Assembly: GCF_004664715.2 (NCBI RefSeq)
Contig: NC_051072.1
Location: 496,001-560,000 of the forward strand
Origin: Peromyscus leucopus
Lineage: Eukaryota; Chordata; Mammalia; Rodentia; Cricetidae
Reading direction: 5' to 3'
Length of the DNA stretch: 64,000 nt
Notes under the pieces: generated by a model
Seen by the model: only the letters and a program-made list of their open reading frames with translations
Told to the model about the DNA's origin: nothing
Database searches by the model: none
Position numbers and translations under genes: made by a program
Part shown: positions 1 through 12,840 of the stretch, one piece after another
Position numbering within the stretch: position 1 is the first letter of the stretch
How the letters are laid out: the number at the start of each line of letters is the position of its first letter

Positions 1-363
1 TGTCTTCAGCCCATAGGCCTAGAGTCTCTCAGTCACTTTTCTCTGTGGCTTGTAGAATGTCTGGCAGTTTCTTCTGCAAAGCAGAAACCTGAAGGACTGT
101 GGGGCGTTTACCCACCACCCCCACAGCTTCCCAGAGTTTTCTTGAGTGTGATCAGCAAGAAATATTAGATAGAAGGATTTATAGCAGAGAATCTTGTGGA
201 GATAAACAGATAGAAAATAAAGGATAGCCTCGAGAGGGCCTGGGACCTATTCCAACGGGCTCCGACTGTCTCTGGCCCAGGGTTTTTATAGAGACGCCAA
301 GGGGTGGAGCAAAAGACCTCCTCCCCCAGCACAGCCAAGTGCAGACCATCTCAGACACCTGCA
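1..363 (-). mobile_element. Older antisense mys-like ERV, left piece
   Basis: Bases 10-100 match 45487-45580, which lies in another antisense mys-like copy. The matching sequence resumes at about 3330 on the far side of the inserted element 364-3232. I read 1-363 and 3239-3870 as two halves of one older antisense element split by a younger insertion. No intact reading frame is visible. Confidence 0.6.
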
Positions 364-724
364 TGCTGTGGATATCATTCTATATAAATAAAACACTGAT
401 GGCCAATGACCAGGCAGGAAGTAGGTGGCCAGGCAGGAAGTAGGTGGGACAAGGAGAGAGGAGAATTCGGGGAAGCGGAAGGCTGAGAGAGAGACTGCAG
501 CCACCGCCAGGACAAGCAGCATGTAGAGACTCTGGTAAGCCACCAGCCACGTGGCAAGGTATAGATTTATAGAAATGGGTTAATTTAAGATAAAAGAGCA
601 GTTAGCAAGAAGCCTGCCACGGCCATACAGTTTATAAGTGATATAAGCGTCTGAGTGATTATTTTATAAGTGGATTGTGGGACTGCGGGGCTTGGGGAAC
701 CTGGAGAGAAGCCCTCCAGCTACA
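364..724 (+). repeat. 5' LTR of the mys-like element
   Basis: TG...CA LTR, 361 bp. A polyadenylation-like AATAAA lies near the start (about 384-391). It differs from the 3' LTR by one C/T change and one A/G change. Confidence 0.9.
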
Positions 725-726
725 AA

Positions 727-742
727 TGGCGCCCAACGGCTC
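727..742 (+). other. Primer-binding site, tRNA-Lys type
   Basis: The sequence tggcgcccaacgg directly follows the LTR end, with two bases between. It matches the start of the lysine-tRNA primer-binding site used by many betaretrovirus-like elements. Confidence 0.8.
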
Positions 743-1462
743 GAGTTTCCACCTTAAACCTGAGAATATTTAATAACCAATTCTAAACAGAGCCAAAACC
801 AGGTTCCTGCTTCTTGTCTCATACGGGCAGCTAGATGCGGCAAAACGCAAGTTTGGACACTGGCGGGTTCCTGGCGGGTGCGTTTGACCGGCAGTATGGC
901 GGAAATGAGGCATCTGCCAGCGGCAAATTAAGCTGTGTGGTAGATTTAGTCTTTACTAGTATTTAAAAAAAAAAAAAAAAGAGGTTTCTGGGCTACACGC
1001 TGCTTTGATAAAAGCTTAGACCCACTATTTCTGAGACTTGATGACTCCCAGAGCTGGCGGAAAACGTACCACTGCCATGTTGGGAAGCTGAAGTGGGCGG
1101 AGCCAGCAGCCACAGCGCCGTTTCAGGCTTACAATGGTACAGTTTAAAGCAATAGGCTCAAGGCTCAAGGTAATATAAAACATAAGCCACATAAAGATGG
1201 CTACCACACAGAGAATCTGGATTATGTTCTCTTTGATATTCATAACTAAAGAAAAACATTTGATTACAAAAGCTGTTGAGTTATGCCAAAATGTATATTT
1301 TAAAGGTACCTTGACTTCAAAATTTGGATATAAGGATATGTTACTTTGGAAAAGAGGTTCTGCTTTTGTTTCCACAGAAAGCCAGAGGCTGTGGATTTGT
1401 TCCAGATTAAGATACATCAGGTTTCACCAGCCAAGACCCCCTGAAAGGACTCCGATGACACC

Positions 1463-1732
1463 ATGGCCCAGATGATCCAACATCCAGATCGGTTTCAAGG
1501 CAACTGGTTCACACAATACAGCCTCACGGACTACCCCATAGGTCTAAAATTTTCTTTGCGTCCCCATAAGATACAGCGCCCCCCTCCAGCAGGAAGCAGT
1601 AAGAGATGCTACGCCCAAATTCCCAAATATACCAAGCTGGCTTTAGAGGTGGAATTGGCTCACTCCCCCTCTAAACCCAGACATATTGCTTTAAAAAAAA
1701 AATGGTTAAGGGATTCTTGTGTCCCAAATTAG
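1463..1732 (+). other. 89-codon open frame inside the mys-like element, unknown
   Basis: An open frame of 89 codons is rich in Pro and basic residues and has no domain I recognise. Related sequence occurs antisense at about 5090-5170. It may be a relic of a coding region or chance. It is not supported as a functional protein. Confidence 0.25.
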
Positions 1733-2850
1733 AAGAGCCCTCTGGTGTGGGACAGAGAAAAACCAATATTTTTATTTAAAATAGGTTGATTATAAATGTG
1801 ATCTCTTTCTAAAAAAAAAGGGGGATTTGATATAGATATATAGGAGGATATAGAGATGATAAGATAAAAGGATAGATTAATCAACCTACTTTTAAAGAAC
1901 AACTTGTTTAAAATGTTTTACATTGGTATAGATTTTAGTTTATGTTTAAAATGTTTTACATTGGTATAAATTTTAGTTTATTGATACAAACTTGAAGTTA
2001 ATTGTTATACTGTATATATATATATATATATTCTTAAGATATTATGTTTAACTCATTTAAAATTGTAATGGATAATTAAAAATAGATTAATAATTAGTCA
2101 TCTATGATAATCATATTTGTAGCCATGCTAGTTAAGTCTTCTAGGTATACATAGATATATTTCAGATAGATAGGTAATCTTCAAACACTTCATAGACCTA
2201 GAGAATATGGCATTTAAATAACTTAAAATTCTGTTGACGTGAGACACAATTGCTCCTGGCTGCACCAATTGATCCCGAGAGAATGTTGGGCTTCTAAGAC
2301 ATTTCCATTTGGAAGTTTGTCTTTTTGGCACAAAATGGCCTACGGGGCAAAGAACTGCCCTTGCCTTGACGGCTGACAGTACAAATGCAATGCTGTCCTT
2401 TCTGGACAAGCGGGACACAAGGAAAGCGACCACTGTACTCTGCCAAGACAGGGTAAGATGGTCTCTCAGAATTCCTGCTTCTGAAAATGGTCTGTCAGAT
2501 ACTCTAGGCCTGTAGCCAATTTGAATGCACCAACAATGCTGAGAAACATCAGGTGACTGTCCAGGCTGCCAGCTGTCTTGGTCTACTCTTGCAAGATTCC
2601 CGAAAGTTGCTTGCATCCATCTACCATTTCTCAGGTACCATTATGTTCCTTCTCAGGTCTTTGATGTGGTTGAAAACTAGATAGTTGTAATTTCCTCAGT
2701 TATGACAAAAGATAAGTTAGATATAAAACCTTAAACTCACAAATATAAGATAGATAGGACATCTTCTTTAATATTGTAACTGTAATTCTTGCTCGATAAT
2801 TGTTTTGTTATATGTAATTTTACCATGTTAAGGTTAAAACTTTACTTTTT

Positions 2851-2871
2851 AAAAAAAGAAAAAAGGGGAAA
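2851..2871 (+). other. Polypurine tract
   Basis: A run of 21 A/G bases ends in ggggaaa immediately before the TG of the 3' LTR. This is the usual plus-strand priming site of LTR elements. Confidence 0.8.
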
Positions 2872-3232
2872 TGCTGTGGATATCATTCTATATAAATAAA
2901 ACACTGATGGCCAATGACCAGGCAGGAAGTAGGTGGCCAGGCAGGAAGTAGGTGGGACAAGGAGAGAGGAGAATTCGGGGAAGCGGAAGGCTGAGAGAGA
3001 GACTGCAGCCACCGCCAGGATAAGCAGCATGTAGAGACTCTGGTAAGCCACCAGCCACGTGGCAAGGTATAGATTTATAGAAATGGGTTAATTTAAGATA
3101 AAAGAACAGTTAGCAAGAAGCCTGCCACGGCCATACAGTTTATAAGTGATATAAGCGTCTGAGTGATTATTTTATAAGTGGATTGTGGGACTGCGGGGCT
3201 TGGGGAACCTGGAGAGAAGCCCTCCAGCTACA
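2872..3232 (+). repeat. 3' LTR of the mys-like element
   Basis: 361 bp, same length and ends as the 5' LTR. It is followed at once by the second copy of the target duplication cctgca. Confidence 0.9.
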
Positions 3233-3238
3233 CCTGCA

Positions 3239-3870
3239 CTCAGGCCCATGGTCCTGATCATCCTCTATTCGGACCTGCTGGGTAAAGCCACGAGGAACCC
3301 CAGAACGGGCTCCCACAAAGGACCATTTTGCCAAGCAAAGTTCAGTAGTCACCTTTTTATGGGTGCTGCATGTCCAGTTGATTAAGCAGTCCAGGCAAGA
3401 ACAGTTTCTTGCCCAAATGGCTATTTTTGCCAAGGTGAAGATAAACTCCATATAGAGTGTCTTCCATGCCCACCCTCCTCTGAAGTAAATCGGTGCTGCC
3501 AGGAGCAGTCATGTCTCACTGTCCAGAAAGTCTAAATTTTTTAAACATTTTAAATGCCATATTGTGTAGGTCTTTGAAGTGTTTGAAGATTACCTATCTA
3601 TCTGAATTATATCTATGTATACCTAGAAAACAATTTGACTATAAGTTTAACTATCATAGAAGACTAATTATTAATCTGTATTTCTTAATTATCCAATACA
3701 ATCTAAATGAGTTACATAAACATAATACCTCAAATGAGAATAGAAATATATATACAGTATAACAAAATTAAGCTTAAACTTGTATCAATAAACTAAAATC
3801 CATAGCAATGTAAAACATTTCAAACAAGTTGCTCTTTAAAAGTAGATTCAATAATCTACCCTTTCATCCT
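3239..3870 (-). mobile_element. Older antisense mys-like ERV, right piece
   Basis: Bases 3370-3480 match 45610-45740. Bases 3480-3870, read on the minus strand, match 1840-2290 of the younger element, so the flank and the insert are inverted relatives. Many substitutions make it clearly older than 364-3232. Confidence 0.75.
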
Positions 3871-4890
3871 ATCATATCTATATCACAATCCCTAACTGCA
3901 CTCCAAGTACTTCTCCTCGGACCCAAACTGGAGTGTCCCTGGCACTGCTCTGTCATAGGTGCTTCTCTTTGGAGCACAGAGTGAATTACAGAAAATGAAA
4001 ACAGACCAAAATGCAGAGAACTATTGTCCTGTGGTACCATGAACATGAAAGATCAGAGAACAGGGACCAGCCACAGTTGCTTCCTACCTCTGTCGTTGCT
4101 CAGTCCAAAAGGGCTGATCCTGTCTCAGCCCTACCTGACGACTTCTAGTCCTTTTCCTCGACAGTCCTCCGAACCTTGATGGTCAGCTACTGGCTAACTC
4201 CACCCTCTGACTCCAAGGAAGCTTTGTTTGTCAGAACACAATCAAAACACCCAACCTCCCTAAAGAAGGACAAATATCTATAACCCACTGACTGATCAAA
4301 AACACCGTCACACCTCTTGGGAATGTAGGTGTCATGTTCTTAAAATTACTTCCTGTTCTCTGGGGATGATATCATCTTTAGGGGATCCTGAAAGAAAAAC
4401 GAGATAATTGTCAAGTCCCGGGAGAGCTCGCTGTATCATTTGTTGTCTAGTCTCTGTAATGGGAAAGTACAGGGCTTGTCTCAAGTCCTTGCTGGAGTAG
4501 TCTGTGAGACTGGACTTGAATTTGTTCTGAGCAGTTTGTAATCCAAAGCTGATCTTTGGGTGGTGTTTGTCATCTTAGTGGCATTACCATAGTCCCAGTG
4601 GAGTCATCATTGTGGGGCCCCATCCTTCTTTTGGAGACCTCAAAGGTTTCTCTTAGGCATGGTCATGGTTCACTGCAGAAAACTTAAACAGTTTCAATGT
4701 CATATACAGTAAATCTTGAAGAGATCAAAGGATAATATTTTGTTATGTACATCCAGAGTACAAAACCTTAATTCCTAGTTACCTGATAGAGACACAAACT
4801 GAAAATCATGTGCAGGAATCTGTATGAAGCCTTTTTCTAGAATTAGTACTCTGTATGACCATTAGTATCATGAAAAAGTTAAATATATAT

Positions 4891-4942
<52 letters not shown>

Positions 4943-5828
4943 AATTTTGAGATAATATTTATAACTTAAAAGTTTTAAAGAGACAAAAATAAAGCCAAAG
5001 TATTATGAGGTTACTGGCAGTAGGATGGCCCCTTAATTTGGTTTTCCTTCCGCCCCATATCAGGTGGCTCTTCTGACATGAGACAGAGTTTGGATTTTAC
5101 TTTAGCAAGCATGCTTGGGTTTAGAGGAGAGGGCCATGCTCCAACTCCAAAGCCAGCTTTAATTTTTAACTGAACTGGGACTACAAAAAGACTATTTGCG
5201 TTATATGTTTTAGAGAACAGCAGAAACAAACATTTAACAAGATTTATGAAATTTTATTCTGTTAGAAATGTGATATACTGGTAGACCAATTTACTCTTTT
5301 TCTTGGGACATTTTCTCTGTATGATTTGACCTTTTTCTTCAAATTTCTCATTTGTCCAGTGGTCTTCAGACTCCTTAGTTGGATGCCTTCATTCTTCTGA
5401 AAAGACAAAAACAAAACCATCCCCATACCCTAACTTTGGGGAGTTTCCCTTTTGGCAAATTATATCTGATCAAATGATCAAATGTTAGTTTTATAAGTTA
5501 GTTTAGATTGAATTGTCACACTTACATGAAGTATCACCTTCTAATCAAGAAGTCTCTCTTGTTTGAATCTGATCTTTAAAATATTTCCTTTATGGTTTCT
5601 CCTGAAATATTTGTTTTTATCTTCTAAAGCTGTTCTATCATCCAGAGCTGTATGATTATGCTAATAGGATCTTTTACCTTGTATTTCCTTCAAAATGGAT
5701 CAAGTGTGAGATCATGTGACCACTTCAGGCATGTCTAAGGAATATTACTCACCTATGTAAGAAACTTTTCTAGCTATCTTTCATCCTGAGCAAAATCTAG
5801 ATTTGTGTCCAAAGGCACATGGTGCCTG
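3871..5828. other. Non-coding 5' region of gene A
   Basis: Bases about 3875-4045 match 57500-57660 of unit C, so gene A's duplicated block starts here. Bases 4882-4939 are a TA/TG microsatellite. Bases about 5090-5170 (minus strand) resemble the interior of the mys-like element (about 1630-1760). Bases 5700-5828 match 59545-59668. I see no exon here. Confidence 0.55.
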
Positions 5829-6250
5829 TGTTAGGGTTTCTGTTGCTGTGATAAAGTAAAGTAGTAACTGGGAGAAGAAAGGGTTTATATCAGCTTACAA
5901 TTTCAGGTAACTGTCCATCCGTCACTGAGGGAGGTTAAGGCTGGAACCTGCGTCAAGAACTGGAGCAAAAGCCATAGAGGGACACTGCTTCCCGATTTGC
6001 TTTCCTTGGCTTGCTCAGCCTGCTTTCTTGAACCATCAAGGACTACCTTACTATGAAGGCACCACCCATAATGGGCTGTGCTGTCTCAATCAATCACTAA
6101 TTAAGAAAATATCCCTTAGTTTGGCTACAGGACAGTCTTGGGTAGGCACTTTCTTAGCTGTGCTTCTCTCTTCTTACATTGCCATAGCCAGTGTCATGTT
6201 GACAGGAGAGCTAGCCAATCCAATAGATCTTGGAATCAATATTGTTATTG
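5829..6250 (-). mobile_element. Rodent LTR, ERVL/MaLR-like, antisense
   Basis: It opens with gtgttagggtttctgttgct and closes near a gtcaagttgacagg-type end, an abundant rodent LTR seen on its reverse strand. Related copies stand at the same place upstream of the KRAB exons of genes B (31320-31530) and C (59668-60035), so it predates the gene duplications. I am unsure of the exact subfamily. Confidence 0.6.
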
Positions 6251-6276
6251 TTTCAATTAATTAAAAGTGTGATATC

Positions 6277-6820
<544 letters not shown>

Positions 6821-6879
6821 TAGAATTTTTGCTTTTCAATAGTGAGTTTCATATTTTTCATTTTAAGAAAAATTAGGGG

Positions 6880-7065
6880 GTTAGGGAGATGGCTCAGGGC
6901 TTAAGATCACTGACTGCTCTTGCTTAGGACCCATGTTCAATTCACAGCACTCACATGGCGGCTCACAACTGTCTAACTCCATTTCCAGGGGATCCGACAC
7001 TCTCATATAGACATAAATGCCTGTAAAAAACATCAATGCACATGACATAAAATTTTTTAAAAAAT
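6880..7065 (+). mobile_element. B2 SINE
   Basis: Starts with gggagatggctcag and contains the B2 box region and the 'cacatggcggctcacaac' body, with an A-rich end. It lies in the KRAB-A to KRAB-B intron of gene A. Confidence 0.75.
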
Positions 7066-7435
7066 AAGAAAAATTAGGGAGGTTGCTATATAGGTAAGAA
7101 ACATTTCATTGTATTTCTTTTTGTGTGTTTAACGTGTGTGTTAGAAACATGCATTCTTTACTCAAGTGGGACAGGGAAAAATTCTGTGTCATGAGGTATT
7201 GCACACTCACGTTAATGAAAATGTCTTTCAATTTGGTTTTAATATTTTTCACTCTAAATGAGACTTAGAATCTGGACATTGTACGGTAGTGGTCCTGTGA
7301 GAAAATATTTAAGGGACTGATTATCTGCAGTCATTTATTCCATCATCTTTCCTCATAAAGACTGTACTAGAAGGGACATGTCAATTCCCAGTAGAAGAAC
7401 ACGTCAACAATCTTATTCCCTTTTCCTCCAAACAG

Positions 7436-7531
7436 GTCTTGCTATCTCCAAGCCACACCTGGTCACATTTCTGGAGCAAAGACAAGGGCCTTGGGATGTG
7501 AAGATACAAGTACCAGCCCCTGTACACCCAG
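7436..7531 (+). CDS. Gene A exon: KRAB-B box
   Basis: A 96-bp exon between acceptor ctccaaacag and donor gtgtgtag. It completes Gly42, then encodes LAISKPHLVTFLEQRQ followed by GPWDVK, which fits the KRAB-B consensus, and ends VHPG with the last Gly split into the finger exon. In the family this box strengthens repression by KRAB-A. Length and phases equal those of genes B and C, so the frame is kept through the splice. Confidence 0.88.
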
Positions 7532-8312
7532 GTGTGTAGGAAAAAGGGGTCAAGGGACAGGGGTAAAGTCCAAAGATCTGACAAAAAGGCAGGCGTTCCC
7601 ACCTGTATTGAAACAAGATATTGTGGTGGTGGTAGTGGTTATTCTTTAGGTCTCTTATTTGTTTTCAACAGAGGATATGTCTCAGACGTTTATGATGGTT
7701 TTAGTCTCCTACGCTTTGTATTTCCCCAGTGGTGAACTGTGCTTGTATTTACCATGACTTCCAAGGTTCTTCATTTGTTGAGGCTACATAGTAATGTAAG
7801 ACTCAGGGAAATACTGTTCTATGCAGAAGAGTCAGTTATTTGCTCGGCTTCCGAGCAGACTCATGCCACAAAGATCTCTACACTGAAGTGAGCATGATTG
7901 AGTTTATAAAGCAAACCCACAATTCCATCACAGAGAGGCAGGCAGGTGCAGAAGGCTCAGCAGTTTCAGTTCTGTTGAATAGAAGAATTTGGGTGTATGT
8001 GGAGCAGTTGGTTACAACTCAGAAAAAATGGGAGTCACTTTGGACAGTTCATTCGCCACTGTTGTTAGGGAATAGTCAGAGCATTAACTTACTGTATAAG
8101 GGATTGTATAAGGGCCATTCCATCCACTAACATAGCAGAGGCTGTTTTGTTTTTAATCCATGAAGTTTTACAAGCAGTTGATTAAGCAGAGCCAGACCAT
8201 TAAACCAAGGAAGAGAAGGAAGAGCAGGCCTGCTGGGGCTTAAGGAGTTCTGCCATGGATCCCCAGAACACCACTTGTGGGACGAGCAGTTGTGGGCCTC
8301 TCTCTCTCTTTT

Positions 8313-8495
8313 TTTAAGATTTATTTATTTATTATGTGTACAGTATTCTGCCTGCATGTGTCCCTGAAGGCCAGAAGAGGGCACCAGATCTCATTACAGA
8401 TGATTGTGAGCCACCATGTGGTTGCTGGGAATTGAACTCAGGACTCTGGAAGAGCAGTCGGTGCTCTTAACCACTGAGCCATCTCTCCAGCCCCC
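8313..8495 (-). mobile_element. B2 SINE, antisense
   Basis: Reverse-strand B2 ending in ccatctctccagccccc. It is flanked by gggcctctctctct and gggcctctctttc, which look like target duplications. Gene B has the empty site near 33247, so this copy inserted after A and B separated. Confidence 0.85.
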
Positions 8496-8559
8496 GGGCC
8501 TCTCTTTCATGGCAGTTAGTAGACTTAGGCTTTTTACTGAGTTGTAAGGCTCCATTTTT

Positions 8560-9620
8560 TTTTCTGTTTAGGTTAATTTTTTTTTTTTATCATATACAAA
8601 GACCAACTTTTATTTGGATATGTTCTTAGTCATAATGCATTAGAGAAATAAGAAAATTTTATTTCTAAACCTGATGTTCCCAGGACATCAGAGTTAGTAA
8701 CATTTTTTTTTTTCCCCAGAGAACAGTCATGTGTAGCTAGTGCTGCTAGTCCTATAGGAAATATTATGGCTAATATTACCAGGAGTCCAATGGGAGGAAG
8801 AGATCTCATGGTCCCTATATCTAAAGCTCTCCTGTTGAGTTCTACAAACTTCTTCCGTGTGTGTACAGGTCTGATGGCTTTGGGGTTTGTCATGGAAGCA
8901 GGACAGAGGAGCGGGTCCTAGATGTCTCTGGACGGTGACTCAGAATGACTGCTCTGGGTGAACTGTCACAGTCCACCTCACCTCCTCCTCAGGCCATATT
9001 GCTTTCTTTACCTGATGCGTGGGTCCACACATAGCACAAGCACCTTAGTTTAAATGAGTGCCATAGTTCATCCTGCTGTGCTGACTGGACCCATGGCAGA
9101 GCCACTGTCATATATTATCTACCACTTTGCTGAGGACTCCTTACACAATCAGACATTGACATCTCAGCTCCGGGATTAGCTTTGTTAGGAGGATGAATGA
9201 AAGCCAGGGGACAGGGTGTGACCATTTGAACTGGCATGTAGTTCCCATAACCGTTGGGTGCCAAGTGTAGGTACAAGTTTCCCCTGTACATAGGAAACTC
9301 AACATCGGTTCATAATACATTGAGAACAGAATGATTGCAAGGAATACCTTACTTGTTTGAGACATTTAGAATGTAGGTGCAGAATCTAAGATCCTCTACA
9401 GCATGAGAGAATCTTTTTACTGTCTTGTGGGACATGAAGAGTGATTCCTGTTCTCAACAGATAATGGGTAAGATTTCCTGGTCTGGCTTACAGGCCACAG
9501 GAAGACAGGGGCAGCAGATTCTGATAAGTCCTATTCCCCATGTATCCTTATCCTTTGATTAAGCTAACATGCCATTTGTTCTGATAGGCCTGTGTCACAT
9601 TGAGGGTAAGTGTGCTGTTT
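8560..9620 (-). mobile_element. ERV-derived relic with hydrophobic open frame
   Basis: On the minus strand an 87-codon frame (8630-8893) carries a strongly hydrophobic segment resembling a signal or membrane segment, and a 74-codon frame (9141-9365) begins with another. The same block is in gene B's intron (33330-34400, minus) and, rearranged, on the + strand at 17160-18420. I infer a decayed retroviral region, possibly near env, but no diagnostic motif was found. No intact gene. Confidence 0.45.
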
Positions 9621-11705
9621 GATCCTGTGTTTGTCCTTCCATGCAAGTGTAGTATAGATTTAACCCTTTTTATTCAAACAGGTAATTTCAACAACAAATT
9701 ATTTTAACTACATATGCTTTTGAATATTATTCCATATTGAGGAAACTTTAAGTTGACCTTAAGTTAGTTTATGCTTAATTTTGATAACATGTACAGAGGA
9801 CTGTATAATGGAAAGTATAAATTAGTCTCTCCTTTCAACATTGTCACTGTAAATGAATTACATTTGTATTTATCATGACTACAACCTCAATTTGGGGCAC
9901 AGTAAGGATATTTAAGCATGAGTAATGTGACATCATTAAATTTTATGTTTTTTTAAAAATTATTTATTTATTTCATGTATATGAGTGACGTATTTTCATG
10001 CACACCAGAAGAGAGAATCAGATCCCATTACAAATGGTTCTGAGAACTTCACTGTCCTCATCCCGTGAAGTTTTATGTTTACATCTAAATCAGTCCTACT
10101 GACCTTCTACATTAAGTAGCTTGTTTCATCAGAAATAATACAATCAGAGGAGGGAATTGTAAGGCTGACTTTTTTTTTAATTATTCATTTTTTTTATTTT
10201 ATTTGCATTGGTCATTTGCCTGCATGTATATCTGTGTGAGTGTGTCATATTTTGGAGTTACACATAGTTGTTAGCTTAACAATGTTAGCAAAGACATAAG
10301 TGACTAGATAGACACATCTTCAAGTCATATTTTGTTAACATGTATAGACCTTCATAACCTTAGGAACTTTAACAACTTTAGACCATTAAGTATACTGTCT
10401 TTAAAAGCCTGTATAACATATTCAGATCTCCCATCACTTGGGTTCAAGGTTTTAAGGTTTTTGCCCTTTATTTATTTAATTTATCTATCTTAAATAACTT
10501 AACCCTTTTATTAGAGATATAACCTCTAATATATAGTTTTGTATCTTTTTAAAATGGTTTCACTGATCCAGAGAGTAGGTTTGGGTCTTAGACAAGACCA
10601 TAAGGGTGAGCTCAGTGCCTCAGATGAGTGAGGTGAAGAAAAGACAGGAGTTTTCCAGACTCACTAATACAACCTCAGATTAAAAGTTTTTAAGCATTAC
10701 TTCTTCAGTCAATATCCTCCCACTAAGGAGACCCAGGGAAGGAGTCCCTGTCAGGATTGTTCCACTAACCAGAATCTGGACCAGAGAAAAATACCTACAC
10801 AAAGCTCTTCAGAGTATCACAAGAACTAGGTTGGTGTTGGTGTCCTGAAATACAGTGGTCATTGTACCATTGACTGGGTTTGTAAGGCCAAACCCATAAT
10901 TACCTCATACCAGAGACTGTCCAGGGGCCTGAAATTTCAAAAGTGTCAGTTCCATTGATTCAGATGACTTATGTTGTAAAACAGAACGTCTCCCAAAGCT
11001 GCAGGTGAGGCTGCATGACAGTGTTTTTTTAGGAGGATTGTTTAGCTGTGGGAGCAATTGGATATAACTCTGGCAAAAATGGAGTCACTTTGGGCAGTTG
11101 AGTAACAGTAAGACTTTGCACTGTTTCTAGTCCTCAAAAAACTGCACACTTTTCTAAGAACCAAGTTATGAAATCATTGTAAGATATCAATTTTTATTCA
11201 TATCACTTATACTCATGTTAATGAAAGTCATTTCATTAGAGTCCTTTGTGAATGATGAAGATATTTTCTAAAGGTTTTTCCTAACACACACTCAGTAATA
11301 AGGATTTAAACCCATGCACTTTGTGTATTTATATTCAAAGATTAAAACTGTTCACAGCTAGGAAAATGTGTTTAATACCTTAATAAGCTTTCAGAATTTT
11401 GTAGATTCAAGATTTTTTTCTTTTACTTGGCAATTTGATATCTGGTATTATTTGGAAGTATGTGTTAACTAAAGTCATTTGTTATACATACACTATGTAT
11501 TTTGGTGGATGGATGAAGCAGATTGATAAAATATATAAGGACAGTGTAGGATTAAAATATCTATGAGCTGTGCTACTCTCAGTTTCACTTTGTGGACAAA
11601 CAGGAGTCTCCCATTGTCATGCTTTATTCATTGTCTCTCTCTACTCTATGCTCAATAGTTCTTTAATCTTGTAAATGAATAAATCTTAAAAATATGTCAT
11701 TTTAA
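9621..11705. other. Gene A intron, non-coding
   Basis: It aligns with gene B's intron in pieces (34400-35490, 37488-37690, 44236-44712, 45877-46730). It contains truncated B2-like pieces near 9957-10050 and 10180-10265. I see no exon. Confidence 0.6.
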
Positions 11706-11844
11706 CGTGGGTGTGGTAGCTCACTCCATTAATCCCAGCACTGGGGAGGCAGAGGCAGGCAGATCTCAGAGTTAAGTCCCATTGGACAGGACAACAAGGA
11801 CTACACAGAGAAAGCCTGTCTTAAAAAAACAAAACAAAAAAAAA
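11706..11844 (+). mobile_element. B1 SINE
   Basis: Body ccattaatcccagcactggg with an A-rich tail. A matching copy lies at the same place in gene B (46733-46865). A more diverged one is at about 62050 in gene C. Confidence 0.8.
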
Positions 11845-11971
11845 TTGGGTAATTTTGTCCTTTATTCATTGACAAATATGTTGCCTCAGCAAAATTTGTT
11901 ATTCATAGGTGACCTGAAGGTTTTTTTTAAATCATGACTTGATACGTTCAGGTATATAATTTCATGTCGTC

Positions 11972-12299
11972 TGTTGTGGAATAATCTTTTTGTACACTAT
12001 GAGAATGTGTCACTTGGATTGGTTTACTAAAAAGCTAAATGGTCGTTAGCTAGGCAAAATTTTCGGGGCAGAGAGGATGCTGGGGAAAAGAGAGGAGATG
12101 CTAGGACACAGAGCAAGCACCATGGACATTACAAAGTAAGGTAGCCAAGCCATGTAAAAGAAGTAGATTAAAAGAAATGGGTTAATTTAACTTATAAGAA
12201 CTAGTTAGAAACAAGCCTAAACTATTGGCAAGCTTTCATAATAAGTCTCTGTGTCATGATTTGGGAGCTGGCTGGTGGGACAGAGAAAGATTCCCTACA
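11972..12299 (+). mobile_element. Solo LTR shared with gene B
   Basis: A TG...CA LTR with duplications gtcgtc (11966-11971) and gtcatc (12300-12305). The same insertion, at the same site, is in gene B at 47020-47358 with perfect gtcatc copies. Gene C lacks it. It therefore entered the common ancestor of A and B. Confidence 0.88.
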
Positions 12300-12840
12300 G
12301 TCATCCAAATAAAAAATGAAATACTGTCCTGAATTTTTGAGCTATATTATTTAATCTTGTTCTGGACCATCTACTTTTTGTGCAGTATATCTTTTGTACC
12401 TTACAAAATAATACTCTATGTGTAGGATAAAACTTTTGTATTTTAATGACAACTCACAATCACACAATCACAATCCACTTTCTCTTTTTAGGATTGGCTA
12501 CATTATAATTTCATGGATGTCCAGCCATATGCCATCTATATTAATGAGCTTATTTTTGTTAGTAAAGTGCCCTTACAACTTACTTAGCTATTTAACTTTA
12601 AATAATGTACCATTATTTCTTTGTTCTATTTGGATGTCCTCTTATTCCAATAAAGGTATAGATTATTTCCTTCTACTCTATTGTGTGAATTATGCTCAGT
12701 GTGTATAGATATTTAAACATACTGTATTTTTTGATTTATGGTAAATATGTATGAGTAAATCTCTCCATTTTAACAGTAAGCATTATAAATATGAAGACTA
12801 TTGCTTAGCTTTTGATCATATCTCAACTTTTCCTCAACAG

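Larger units (their letters stand above)
364..3232 (+). mobile_element. Complete mys-like LTR element (ERV2-type, non-autonomous)
   Basis: Two 361-bp LTRs (364-724 and 2872-3232) begin TG and end CA and differ at only two positions by my reading. A tRNA-Lys-type primer-binding site follows the 5' LTR, and a purine tract (2851-2871) abuts the 3' LTR. The element is flanked by the 6-bp duplication cctgca (358-363 and 3233-3238), as expected for ERV2/ERVK integrases. The 2.15-kb interior has no gag, pol or env reading frame, so the element must have been mobilised in trans. Total size (2869 bp) and LTR size resemble the mys elements described from Peromyscus; the family name is an inference. Near-identical LTRs imply recent insertion. 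Confidence 0.9.

Noticed and set aside
2128..2616. 162-codon minus-strand frame inside the mys-like element
   Set aside because: Antisense to the element, no domain recognised, and the antisense relatives do not keep it open.
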